NCBI RefSeq assembly: GCF_009827545.1
Contig: NZ_WTYS01000001.1
Coordinates: forward strand, 955,772-1,019,771
DNA length: 64,000 bases
Direction: 5' to 3'
Origin: Pontixanthobacter gangjinensis
GTDB taxonomy: Bacteria > Pseudomonadota > Alphaproteobacteria > Sphingomonadales > Sphingomonadaceae
The notes below the pieces were generated by a model, which was given only the letters and a program-made list of their open reading frames with translations, did no database searches and was not told the DNA's origin. Positions 38,986 to 48,535 of the stretch are shown here, one piece after another. A program made the position numbers and the translations under genes. Every line of letters starts with the position of its first letter. The stretch's first letter is position 1.

Positions 38986-40365
38986 GTGATACGAATCCGG
39001 GCGAAGGCACTATTGCTGCTTGCCGCGCCATTATTGGCGGCGGCGGCATTTCTTACGGGCAGTTTTCATGCAAGTGACGCGCAGGCGCAAGCTGGCGGTG
39101 CCACTTATGAAGGCGTTGCGACCTGTGCAGGCTCAACCTGCCATGGCCGGGCCGAGGGTAATGGAGAAGTTGTCCGCCAAGATGAAATTGCCAGCTGGCA
39201 GGAACCGTCATCATCAACAGGTGCGCATAGCAGAGCCTTTGCCGCGCTCGCGTCCCCGCGTGGACGCCAAATTGCTGCGAGCCTTGGCCTTGGTTCCGCG
39301 ACATCGGCGCAGGCCTGCCTCGGGTGCCACGCGACTTATGTTCCCAAATCACGGCAAGGGGCACGTTTCCTGACCGCTGACGGTGTTGGCTGCGAAAGCT
39401 GCCACGGGCCGTCCTCGCGCTGGCTGTCATCGCATTACGGCGTGCCGGGCACACATGCATCGAATGTGTCGCTCGGCCTGACACCGCTCGAAAACCCGCA
39501 GGTTCGGGCTAAGGTCTGCCTCGATTGCCATTATGGCAGCGCCGATGGAAACCAGTTCGTTACGCATTCGATGATGGCTGCCGGTCACCCTCGTGTTGCT
39601 TTCGAACTCGACCTGTTTTCTGCCTTGCAGCAGCATCATGACGAAGATGGCGATTATGCCGCGCGTAAGGGGAGGACTGACAGCGTCCGCCTGTGGGCGG
39701 TTGGTCAGGCAGAGGCGGTTGCACGGTCGACTGACCTGTTCTCACGACCGGGATTTGGCACGATGGGCGTGTTTCCCGAATATTACTTTTATGATTGTCA
39801 CAGCTGTCATCGCCAAATCAAGGATGGGCCGCAGCGCCAATTGACTTTCGAAACCAATCCGGGGCGCCCCATTCCATTCGGCATGGCACCCTATAATGAC
39901 GAAAATATCATCATGCTTTCGGCTGTGGCGAGGACTTTTGCGCCGGGCCGGGCTGCGGCATTCGACAGCGCTAGCAAGAATTTCCACCGCGCAATGGGCG
40001 AAGGGCGCAGTCAGGCAACGGCTGCTGCGCAGAAGCTCCGTGGCGAAGCCTCGGCACTTTCGGCGGCGCTGGCGGGCAGGGCCTATTCAGGAAATGATGC
40101 ATTCTCGGTCGTTCAGATGATTTCAGACACAGCAACCAACCCGCGCTTCACCGATTATGCTGGCTCTGCGCAAGCAGTGATGGCGGTTGACACGCTGCTC
40201 AATGCGATGGTTCGCGAAGGCCGCATTACAGTCGGCGCGGCAGCGGGGATCCGGGCCAACATCAACCGCGCTTATTCTGCTGTGCGCAGCCCTGAGGTTT
40301 ACCAGCCTGCCGCGTTCCGCGCGGCGCTCGGCCAAGCGACCCGCGCAATCGGGGTATTGCGGTGA
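38986..40365 (+). CDS. Periplasmic five-heme c-type cytochrome
   Basis: 459 residues from a GTG with a strong ribosome site. A signal peptide (AKALLLLAAPLLAAAAFL...) is followed by five heme-binding motifs: an unusual CAGSTCH (CX4CH, residues 47-53), then CLGCH (111), CESCH (136), CLDCH (178) and CHSCH (271). Several free histidines (HSRAF, HPRVAF, HASN) could serve as distal ligands. The heme half resembles the cytochrome c554-type multiheme family; the C-terminal 180 residues are helical and lack heme sites. It opens an operon with a GlcG-like lipoprotein, a beta-barrel and a decaheme protein. Likely a periplasmic electron carrier; partners inferred from context. Confidence 0.88.
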   Translation: MIRIRAKALLLLAAPLLAAAAFLTGSFHASDAQAQAGGATYEGVATCAGSTCHGRAEGNGEVVRQDEIASWQEPSSSTGAHSRAFAALASPRGRQIAASLGLGSATSAQACLGCHATYVPKSRQGARFLTADGVGCESCHGPSSRWLSSHYGVPGTHASNVSLGLTPLENPQVRAKVCLDCHYGSADGNQFVTHSMMAAGHPRVAFELDLFSALQQHHDEDGDYAARKGRTDSVRLWAVGQAEAVARSTDLFSRPGFGTMGVFPEYYFYDCHSCHRQIKDGPQRQLTFETNPGRPIPFGMAPYNDENIIMLSAVARTFAPGRAAAFDSASKNFHRAMGEGRSQATAAAQKLRGEASALSAALAGRAYSGNDAFSVVQMISDTATNPRFTDYAGSAQAVMAVDTLLNAMVREGRITVGAAAGIRANINRAYSAVRSPEVYQPAAFRAALGQATRAIGVLR

Positions 40366-42344
40366 TGGCGCGTCGGATTGGAAATGCTCTTTGTATGGCC
40401 GCAGCATTGTCGCTTGCGGCGTGTGGCGGGGGTGACAGTTCTGCCCCGCCACCAACCGGCGGTGGCCCGCTGCCTACGCCAACTCCGCCACCTGCGGGAC
40501 GCCTGTTTGCCGATCCGGTTATGGCATCGCTGTCAGTCGCAGATGTGCAATTGGTGCTGGCGCAAGCAGTTGGTGAAGCGCAAGCGAGGGGCCTTGCATC
40601 GACTATTGCTGTAACCGACCGTGTGGGCAATGTGCTCGCCGTGTTTGAAATGAACGGCGCGCCCAAGACGACTTTCGTCAGCCGTAAGACCATCGGCGGC
40701 GAAGCGGCGGTAGGCCAGGAAATCGGGTTGCAGGGACGAGAGATTCCCTCAACGACAGTGGCCATCGCTAAAGCCATTACCGGAGCCTATTTGTCGAGCG
40801 GCGGCAACGCTTTCTCAACCCGTACCGCCAGCCAGATCGTCCAGGAACATTTTCCGCCTGCACCCACCACGAAGGGTCTCGAAAGCGGGCCGTTGTTCGG
40901 TGTGCAATTCAGCCAGCTGCCTTGTTCGGATCTCAACGCACGCTTCACGGGCGGAGCGGGTTCCAACGCTTTGATTGGGCCGAAGCGCTCGCCAATCGGC
41001 CTCGCAGCCGATCCGGGTGGATTTCCGCTGTATAAGAACGGCGTGGTGGTTGGCGGAATCGGCATCGCTGGTGACCGCGATTATGGTGCCGACAATAATA
41101 TTCTCGACATAGATCTCGATGATGAAGAGGCGATTGCGCTCGCCGGAATTCAGGGCTTTGCGCCGCCAATAGAGATTACTGCCGACCGTATTCCCGTCGA
41201 TGGCACTACGCTGCGTTTTAGCGACATGACCATTGGCGACCTGTCGCCGATCCAGACTAGCTTTGGCGCGGTCAACGGGCCTGCCGGAATGCTGATTGGG
41301 GTGACCGGATATAATGCCGCTGTGATCCAGCCTGGTGCAGCTTACGGCACAGAGCAATCGGGCATCCGCCGCAGCACAACCGCCGAATTTTCCAATGCGG
41401 ACGCCTATGTGCTGACCGATGGTGCTGGCAATAGCCGATTCCCAATCCGAGCAGGCACCGATGCGGCGAGTGTCGGCCAGCCGCTGACGGCCGACGAAGT
41501 TCGGGCGATTTTGGAAGAGGCATTTGCTGTTCTCTCCCGTTCACGTGCGCAAATCCGCCGTCCGGTAGATAGCCGGATGCAAGCTTCCGTCAGCCTGGTC
41601 GATACACATGGGCAGGTGCTGGGGCTTGTGCGCTCGCCTGACGGCCCGATTTTCGGAACCGATGTTTCGCTGCAAAAGGCGCGGACGGCGGCCCTGTTTT
41701 CCAATCCTGTCGCGAGCCAGCAATTGCTCGCGACACCAGCGGCGGCACCTTATGTTTCGCGCGTTCGGACTTTTCTGAATGACCCCGATGCGCTTACGGG
41801 TAATTTCGCCTTTGCCGATAGGTCGGGCGGAAACCTGTCGCGCCCCTATTTCCCTGATGGTCAGCTAAATACGCCGCCAGGTCCATTATCCGTGCAGCAA
41901 TCTTCCCAATTCAGCCCGTTCGCAGTCGGTTTGCAGACCGATTTGATCGCGGGAGACATCGTAAATCACCTACGCTTTGTGCTTGGAATGAATGCCGACC
42001 CCGCTCCTGGATGCACGAACATCCCGGCGTCACCTAGCGGGAATAAGCGGATCGCCAATGGCATCCAGATTTTTCCCGGCTCTGTACCGATCTACCGCGG
42101 CAACCAGCTGATCGGCGGCATTGGCGTGTCGGGTGACGGGATTGATCAGGATGACATGGTCAGTTTCCTCGGCTTGCACAATGCGGGCATCCGGCTTGGC
42201 AGTCTGGGTAATGCACCGAAGGACATCAGGGCGGACCGGATCGAGGTGGCAGTGGGCAATCGCACGGTCCGCTTGCGTTACGTCAGTTGCCCCTTCGCAC
42301 CATTCCTTGACACGGCTGAACAGAATGTTTGCGAGGGCCTTTAG
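40365..42344 (+). CDS. Lipoprotein with two GlcG/HbpS-like domains
   Basis: 659 residues; the ATG at 40365 overlaps the cytochrome stop (TGATG). Lipobox LAAC is followed by a Pro-rich linker. Two related domains follow: copy 1 (about 55-260) with TIAVTDRVGNVLAVF and FPLYKNGVVVGGIGIAGD, copy 2 (about 375-640) with SVSLVDTHGQVLGLV and VPIYRGNQLIGGIGVSGDG. These are the signature segments of the GlcG/HbpS family, some of whose members bind heme. The family is usually a single domain of about 140 residues, so this is a large, expanded and duplicated form. In this operon it could bind or deliver heme or scaffold cytochromes; this is inference. Confidence 0.82.
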   Translation: MARRIGNALCMAAALSLAACGGGDSSAPPPTGGGPLPTPTPPPAGRLFADPVMASLSVADVQLVLAQAVGEAQARGLASTIAVTDRVGNVLAVFEMNGAPKTTFVSRKTIGGEAAVGQEIGLQGREIPSTTVAIAKAITGAYLSSGGNAFSTRTASQIVQEHFPPAPTTKGLESGPLFGVQFSQLPCSDLNARFTGGAGSNALIGPKRSPIGLAADPGGFPLYKNGVVVGGIGIAGDRDYGADNNILDIDLDDEEAIALAGIQGFAPPIEITADRIPVDGTTLRFSDMTIGDLSPIQTSFGAVNGPAGMLIGVTGYNAAVIQPGAAYGTEQSGIRRSTTAEFSNADAYVLTDGAGNSRFPIRAGTDAASVGQPLTADEVRAILEEAFAVLSRSRAQIRRPVDSRMQASVSLVDTHGQVLGLVRSPDGPIFGTDVSLQKARTAALFSNPVASQQLLATPAAAPYVSRVRTFLNDPDALTGNFAFADRSGGNLSRPYFPDGQLNTPPGPLSVQQSSQFSPFAVGLQTDLIAGDIVNHLRFVLGMNADPAPGCTNIPASPSGNKRIANGIQIFPGSVPIYRGNQLIGGIGVSGDGIDQDDMVSFLGLHNAGIRLGSLGNAPKDIRADRIEVAVGNRTVRLRYVSCPFAPFLDTAEQNVCEGL

Positions 42345-44302
42345 TGAGCGTTGCATTCATCCTTCCTTTGATTTTACAAGCGGGCGAGCCGCCTAAACAG
42401 GTAAACGCTGGCGATAGTTTTGCCCGCTCATTCGATGCTGCAATCTTGCAAGTCCAGCCGTCGGAAAAGCGGCAGCGTCCCGGCGAAACTCCGCCAACTG
42501 AAGTGGAATCTCCACCGGAACCGACCCAATCGCCTGATGCAATCGAGGCCGAGCCGGGTGAACCGCCTGCGGTTGACAATGAGTCAATTGACGGACGCCG
42601 CAGACCAGGGATTACGGGGGAATTACCGGACCGTATCACTCAGGAAAATGAAGGCGCTTTCCGTGCCCCGCCGCCGGAGGCTTTCCCGACAGACCAATTG
42701 CCTATTCCAGATCGGTGGAGGTTAATTCAGTCACTCGGGCTGGTGAAGGAGAACTGGCGCGACCCGTATAATCAGAACACCTATAAGGGTGACCGGCCGA
42801 TTAACCGCGCCAAAGTTCCGTGGCTGCCGATAAAGGGCAATGACTGGTTTTTCGTTGGCAATGTTATCAGTGATACGGTGATCGAACCGCGCACCTTCCC
42901 GATTCCGGTGGGGGTGCAAACCACACAGGATCCTGACCGGCTCGACGTTTTCGGAAATGAATCCAGTCTGGTGCTGTCGCAGACATTCATCGCAGGGGCA
43001 GCGCTACTGAAGGGTAACACGGCATTTGTCCCTCCGACCATCGAATATCGTGTCACGCTCGCGCTCAATGTAAACTATGTCGATGTGCCCGAACGCCGGG
43101 TGCTGTTTGTCGAACCAACCAAACCGACGCACCGGCTCGACCATTTCCTTGGGCTTCAAGAGGCGTTTGTTGATTATCATTTCAGCGAATATGATACAGA
43201 CCGGTTCGATTTCATCTCGATCCGTGCCGGGATTCAGCCGTTTCAGGCCGATTTCCGCGGGTTTCTGTTCAACGATAACCAGCTGGGCGTGCGTCTGTTC
43301 GGCAACCGCGATAACAACCGCGTACAGTTCAATCTCGCGGCATTCTGGCGGCTGGAGAAAGACACCAACAGCGGGCTGAATGCGATCACGCAGTCACCGC
43401 GTGACGATTTCTTTCTGATCGCCAATGCATACCGCCAGGATTTCCTTATCCCTGCGCTGACCAGCCAGATTACCTTTGCTTATAACCGCAATCGCGAGGG
43501 CAATGATACAAAGGTCGACGATAATGGTTTTCCGGTTCGCCCGGCCTTGCTCGGCACACTACGCGGGCGTGATTATGACGTATTCTATCTCGGCTATAAT
43601 GCGGACGGACGGGTTGGCCGGATCAATATCACCGCCAGCGCCTATGGCGCGTTCGGCGAAGACCGGAACAGCTTCTTCACTGACCGGCCAGCGGACATTC
43701 GCGCCTTCTTTGCGGCAACCGAATTAAGTTATGACCGGGACTGGATGCGCTTCCGCCTGTCAGGCGCCTATGCCAGCGGTGATGGCGACCCCTATGATGA
43801 TGTCGAAACAGGCTATGACGCGGTGTTTGAAAACCCGATATTTGCAGGGGCAGATACGTCTTACTGGATACGCCAGACGATTCCGTTTGCCGGGGGAGGG
43901 CGGAATGTTTCGGTCAACAATCGCAACGGCCTGCTCAATTCTCTGCGTCCCTCAAAAGAGCAGGGTCAGTCCAATTTCAATAATCCCGGCCTGATGCTGC
44001 TTGGCGCCGGTGCCGATTTCGACCTGACGCCCGAATTCCGGCTGTCCACCAACGCCAACCATTTGTGGTTTGAAAATACCGCAACTTTGGGGGCTCTTAG
44101 AAACGAGGGCAGCATACCTAAGGAAATCGGCTGGGACCTGTCTGCGGCAGCCATTTGGCGGCCCAAGGCGACGCAAAACATTGTCTTCCGCCTTTCGGGA
44201 GCAGCCCTGCTTTCGGGAAAAGGCTTTGACGATTTGTTCGACAATCTGGGCAATACCGGGACATATTACTCCGTGCTCGCAAATCTGATTTTGACCTACT
44301 GA
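42344..44302 (+). CDS. Outer-membrane beta-barrel in cytochrome operon
   Basis: About 652 residues from a GTG that overlaps the previous stop (TAGTG) and has GAGGG eight bases upstream. A TTG at 42329 would give a better signal peptide, with an arginine (MRGPLVSVAFILPLIL), so the start is uncertain. After a disordered Pro/Glu-rich stretch (to about residue 110) the protein is made of alternating amphipathic strands rich in aromatic ends and Asn/Asp turns, ending in NLILTY; a terminal aromatic residue is typical of outer-membrane barrels. Size is close to MtrB/PioB-type porins, but no CxxC is present at its N-terminus, so homology is not claimed. It lies between cytochrome genes and may hold a multiheme protein in the membrane. 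Confidence 0.8.
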   Translation: MSVAFILPLILQAGEPPKQVNAGDSFARSFDAAILQVQPSEKRQRPGETPPTEVESPPEPTQSPDAIEAEPGEPPAVDNESIDGRRRPGITGELPDRITQENEGAFRAPPPEAFPTDQLPIPDRWRLIQSLGLVKENWRDPYNQNTYKGDRPINRAKVPWLPIKGNDWFFVGNVISDTVIEPRTFPIPVGVQTTQDPDRLDVFGNESSLVLSQTFIAGAALLKGNTAFVPPTIEYRVTLALNVNYVDVPERRVLFVEPTKPTHRLDHFLGLQEAFVDYHFSEYDTDRFDFISIRAGIQPFQADFRGFLFNDNQLGVRLFGNRDNNRVQFNLAAFWRLEKDTNSGLNAITQSPRDDFFLIANAYRQDFLIPALTSQITFAYNRNREGNDTKVDDNGFPVRPALLGTLRGRDYDVFYLGYNADGRVGRINITASAYGAFGEDRNSFFTDRPADIRAFFAATELSYDRDWMRFRLSGAYASGDGDPYDDVETGYDAVFENPIFAGADTSYWIRQTIPFAGGGRNVSVNNRNGLLNSLRPSKEQGQSNFNNPGLMLLGAGADFDLTPEFRLSTNANHLWFENTATLGALRNEGSIPKEIGWDLSAAAIWRPKATQNIVFRLSGAALLSGKGFDDLFDNLGNTGTYYSVLANLILTY

Positions 44303-47300
44303 TGCGTATTTCTCGCCCTACGCTCGATCTAAAAACACTCGCCTTTGTCGTGGCGCTGCTATGCGCGGCAGTCGCCATGGTTCTAGGCGGACAGACCAAC
44401 GCCGCATCAGGCGAGAAACCGGTAAAGCGCGATTATTCGCAAATTTGGAAAGAACCTGCACCGGCACGCCAACCTGGCATTACGATCGAAGAGCGTTTGG
44501 CAGCGGTCGCCGCGAAGTCTGACGGCTGTTACAGCTGCCACGTTAAAACCGACGCGCCAAGCATGCACGCTACGCCTGCGGTAGAGCTTGGCTGCGTTGA
44601 TTGCCACGGTGGCAATGCGGCCATCATGGGCAACAGCAAGCTGGAGCATGATGATCCGCTTTATGTGAAAGCGCGCGAGCTTGCCCATGTGCTGCCTAAA
44701 TATCCCGAAAGCTGGCATTATCCTTCTTCGGCAAATCCGAAGCGTACCTATGGCTTGCTGAACAAGGAATCGCCCGAATTCGTCCGTTTTGTGAACCCGA
44801 GCGATTACCGCGTCGCGCGCGAAAGTTGCGGCGCGTGTCATATGCCGGTGATCGAGGCAGGCGAGCGTTCGCTGATGGCGACCGGCGCAATGCTGTGGGG
44901 CGGGGCGGCCTATAATAACGGTATTTTACCGTATAAGAATTACGCGCTGGGAGAAGCCTTCACCCGCGACGGATTGCCCGCAAAACTGCTTAGTCCGGGA
45001 TCGCCTCCGGGCACCGTAACTGAAAGACAGAAAGCGCGTGGGGCCTTGGCGGCGCTCTATCCGCTACCGTCTTGGCAGGTTATCCCGCCGGGCGATGTGT
45101 TCCGCGTGTTTGAACGCGGCGGACGGACGATTAACACCCAATTCCCTGAAATCGGATTGCCAAGCCCGACCGGCTCGATCCAGCGTTTGGAGGAACCGGG
45201 CCGCCCCGATATCAAGCAATCGAATCGCGGACCGGCGACCGGTCTTCGTGTCGCTATTCCCGCGCTCAACATTCACAAAACCCGTCTCAATGATCCGTTT
45301 ATGTGGTTCATGGGAACCAATGACCAGCCGGGCGATTACCGCCATTCGGGCTGCGCCGCCTGCCATGTGGTCTATGCCAATGACCGCGAGCCGCGCCATA
45401 GTCTCATCTATGCGAAATTTGGCCGAGATGGTCAGACGCAAACGATCGACCCGACCATCGCGAACAAGCTCGAACCCAAGTATGGCGGTGGCCACGGTAA
45501 TGGGCACAATGATGATGATGAGCAGGCTAATCATGGCGAGAAAACAAGCGGACATGGTGGCCTGAAACAGCCGGGGGATCATGCTGAAGATGGGCACGAC
45601 AAAGACGCACCGATGAAAGAAAAGGGGCATCCGCTCAAACACGTCTTCACGCGGTCAATCCCGACATCGCAATGCATGAATTGCCATATGCATCAGCCCA
45701 ATATCTTCCTGAATTCCTATCTCGGCTACACGATGTGGGATTATGAATCGGACGCGCCGCTAATGTGGCCGGGGCCGGACAACAAGACGCCGCGCCCGCC
45801 GGGCATGAGTGATCAGGAATATGAAGATACCTATCTGAAGCAGCGCTATCCCAATGCTTCCGAAGTTCTGGAAGTGCTTGCGCGCAATCCAGAAGGCGCT
45901 TCACCTAAGGGCCTGTGGGGCGATCTTGATTTCCTGCGCAATGTTTATGATCTGAACTCAGAGGCGACCGATACGCAATTCGCCGATTATCACGGCCACG
46001 GGTGGAATTTCCGCGCGATTTTCAAGCGCGACCGTGAAGGCAATCTGCTCGATAAAGACGGCAATATTGTCGATAATGACGATCCCGAAAAATTCCGTAA
46101 GGAAGGCGAAGGCAAATTTGTCGAGCCGGGCACCAATCCGGGCAAAGCGGTCCATATGATGGACATCCACGCCGAAGTTGGAATGCAATGCGCTGATTGC
46201 CACTTTGCGCAAGACAGCCACGGCAACGGGCTGATTTACGGTGAGGTCGCCAATGCAATCGAGATCGGCTGCAAGGACTGTCACGGCACTGCCGACGCCT
46301 ATCCCACACTGTTTACCAGTGGCCCTGCCGCGCCGCCCAAGGGCAACAATCTGTCGCTGCTTCGCAACCCGGATGGCCAGCGCCGCTTCGAGTGGAGCTA
46401 TGACAATATGGGCCGCAAGACTCTTGTTCAAAGGTCGATTGTCGATCCCGAACTGGAATGGAAAGTCAGCCTGACCAAAGATAGCGTCGACAAAAACTCA
46501 CCCCATTTCAACGCCAAATCTGCCCGCGCAAAATTGATGGCGCGGGGAGGTGCGGAAAGCGGCCGGTTCGAATTCGGCACTGGTATTGCTCAGGGCGACC
46601 GTGCGCATGAAGATGGCGAGATGGCCTGTTTCACTTGCCACCTCAGTTGGACAACATCATGCGGCGGGTGCCATTTGCCAATCGAGGCAAACTGGAAAAC
46701 CGCTGATCACCATTATGAAAACAAGGAATCGCGCAACTTCGCGACTTACAATCCGCAGGTTGCGCGCGATCAGATGTTCCAATTGGGCAAGCACCAGACG
46801 ACCAAGGGAAATCAGGTTGCTCCGGTTCGTTCAACTTCGGCGCTGGTCCTGTCATCGACTAACATCAACCGCGAACGGATTTATGCGCAGCAACCACCGG
46901 TCAGCGCAATTGGCTTCAGCAGTCAGGCCTTTGCACCGCATTTTCCGCATACGGTGCGCCTGACGGAAACCAAGACCTGTTCCGACTGCCACCTGTCTGA
47001 GGCTGACGACAATAACGCGATTATGTCCCAGTTGCTGTTGCTCGGGACCAATTATGTAAACTTTGTCGGGATCAATGCTTGGACCGGACTAGAAGGCGGG
47101 TTCGAGGCGGTGCGTGTGACCGAGTGGGACGAGCCGCAAACTGTGCTCGGTTCCTATCTGCACAAATACGCCTATCCCGATTATTACAAACAATTCGTCG
47201 AGGAAAATGACCGAGAATTGAAGGATTGGATTCGCGGCGACGCGTTTGACGAGAACCTGTCGGGAGAGACCAAACCGTTTGAAGAATTCGCCAATGTTCA

Positions 47301-48498
47301 TGAGGGGACAAGCGACCGTGTCGGTTGCCTTCAGCTTCGCGGCGAGTACATGTTTGTCGCGGCCGGCAAGGGCGGCTTCCGCGTTTATGATGTCGCTTCG
47401 ATTGCCAATAAGGGCATTTCGGAACGGATTATCACTGCGCCGTTTAGCCCACTCGGCCAAGATACGATTGTGGGTTCGAAGAATGCGACCTGTATGGCGC
47501 TGGCGACCAATCAGCCGATCAATCCGCTGCGTAACACCGAACAGATGCGCAAGGACAATCAGGAGCAACCATTCCTGCCGATCTATCAATATGCTGTGGT
47601 GACCGATAGCGAGGAGGGGATGATCCTCGTCAACGTCAATACCATGGCTGACGGCGAGTTTCGCAATAACAAGCTGAGCCGTGCGAAATTCTCAAACGGA
47701 AGCACGGCCTGGAACGAGGGCGGGGTGCTTAACGGTGCGCGCCACGTCCATCTGGCTGGCGAAATTGCCTTCATTACGGCCGATCGCGGTCTTGTTGTGA
47801 TGGACCTTGCCGATCCAATGAACCCGCAAGTTGTTGCGGTGCGCGAGTTAACCGATGCGAGAGCCTCGGCGATCCAGTTCCGCTACTTGTGGGTTACTGA
47901 TGCTGATGGCGTGAAGCTGTTCGATGTCACCAATATGCGCAATCCGGTGCCGATGCCGCAAGGCACGATCCCGCTCGCCAATGCGCAACGGCTCTATCTT
48001 GCACGGACATACGCCTATGTTGCGGCCAAGCAGGATGGTTTGGTAATTGTCGACATTACCCGTCCGCTCGCGCCCAAGATTTACAAAAAAGAGACGCTGG
48101 GCGGCACTCTGAATGATGCTGAGGATGTGATTGTGGCTTCAACCAACGCATCGTTGTTCGCCTATGTCGCGGACGGGGTGAACGGTATGAAAGTGCTGCA
48201 ACTGACCAGCCCGTCCAGCCAGCCCAATTTCTACGGCTTCAGCCCCGCGCCCAAGCCGGAAATGGTCGCTTGGGCCAAGACCAAGAGCCCGGCAATATCG
48301 CTATCCAAAGGCCTCGACCGCGACCGTGCAGTTGATGAAACCGGAGGCCAGATGGCGGTGTTCGGCAGGCTCGGATCGCGCCCCTTCACCCGCGAGGAAA
48401 TGGAGAAATTGTTCCTGACGGGCGGAGGCGTGCCGTGGAAAGTCAGCGACGAGCCTGACATGAGCGCATGGGTAGGTGGAAGTTTGCGGCCAAATTGA
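44302..48498 (+). CDS. Decaheme c-type cytochrome with C-terminal beta-propeller
   Basis: 1,398 residues; the ATG overlaps the barrel stop (TGATG). An N-terminal signal or anchor helix (about 10-30) is followed by ten CxxCH motifs: residues about 76, 98, 176, 351, 458, 630, 657, 776, 787 and 893. A His/Asp/Gly-rich insert (about 395-444) separates hemes 4 and 5 and could bind metal. From about 1,010 to 1,330 there are repeated blades with the LVIVD pattern (GLVVMDLADPMNPQVVAV, GLVIVDITRPLAPKIY, GFRVYDVAS). Such fused heme-propeller proteins are generally exported. I infer it works in the periplasm or at the cell surface with the adjacent barrel. Its redox partner and substrate are unknown. 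Confidence 0.9.
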   Translation: MRISRPTLDLKTLAFVVALLCAAVAMVLGGQTNAASGEKPVKRDYSQIWKEPAPARQPGITIEERLAAVAAKSDGCYSCHVKTDAPSMHATPAVELGCVDCHGGNAAIMGNSKLEHDDPLYVKARELAHVLPKYPESWHYPSSANPKRTYGLLNKESPEFVRFVNPSDYRVARESCGACHMPVIEAGERSLMATGAMLWGGAAYNNGILPYKNYALGEAFTRDGLPAKLLSPGSPPGTVTERQKARGALAALYPLPSWQVIPPGDVFRVFERGGRTINTQFPEIGLPSPTGSIQRLEEPGRPDIKQSNRGPATGLRVAIPALNIHKTRLNDPFMWFMGTNDQPGDYRHSGCAACHVVYANDREPRHSLIYAKFGRDGQTQTIDPTIANKLEPKYGGGHGNGHNDDDEQANHGEKTSGHGGLKQPGDHAEDGHDKDAPMKEKGHPLKHVFTRSIPTSQCMNCHMHQPNIFLNSYLGYTMWDYESDAPLMWPGPDNKTPRPPGMSDQEYEDTYLKQRYPNASEVLEVLARNPEGASPKGLWGDLDFLRNVYDLNSEATDTQFADYHGHGWNFRAIFKRDREGNLLDKDGNIVDNDDPEKFRKEGEGKFVEPGTNPGKAVHMMDIHAEVGMQCADCHFAQDSHGNGLIYGEVANAIEIGCKDCHGTADAYPTLFTSGPAAPPKGNNLSLLRNPDGQRRFEWSYDNMGRKTLVQRSIVDPELEWKVSLTKDSVDKNSPHFNAKSARAKLMARGGAESGRFEFGTGIAQGDRAHEDGEMACFTCHLSWTTSCGGCHLPIEANWKTADHHYENKESRNFATYNPQVARDQMFQLGKHQTTKGNQVAPVRSTSALVLSSTNINRERIYAQQPPVSAIGFSSQAFAPHFPHTVRLTETKTCSDCHLSEADDNNAIMSQLLLLGTNYVNFVGINAWTGLEGGFEAVRVTEWDEPQTVLGSYLHKYAYPDYYKQFVEENDRELKDWIRGDAFDENLSGETKPFEEFANVHEGTSDRVGCLQLRGEYMFVAAGKGGFRVYDVASIANKGISERIITAPFSPLGQDTIVGSKNATCMALATNQPINPLRNTEQMRKDNQEQPFLPIYQYAVVTDSEEGMILVNVNTMADGEFRNNKLSRAKFSNGSTAWNEGGVLNGARHVHLAGEIAFITADRGLVVMDLADPMNPQVVAVRELTDARASAIQFRYLWVTDADGVKLFDVTNMRNPVPMPQGTIPLANAQRLYLARTYAYVAAKQDGLVIVDITRPLAPKIYKKETLGGTLNDAEDVIVASTNASLFAYVADGVNGMKVLQLTSPSSQPNFYGFSPAPKPEMVAWAKTKSPAISLSKGLDRDRAVDETGGQMAVFGRLGSRPFTREEMEKLFLTGGGVPWKVSDEPDMSAWVGGSLRPN

Positions 48499-48535
48499 TG
48501 GGATGAATGGGAAAGATACTTTGGAGGAGGGGTAA

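Noticed and set aside
38786-38989. 67-codon frame before the cytochrome operon
   Set aside because: No ribosome site, atypical composition, and it overlaps the strong ribosome site of the five-heme gene.
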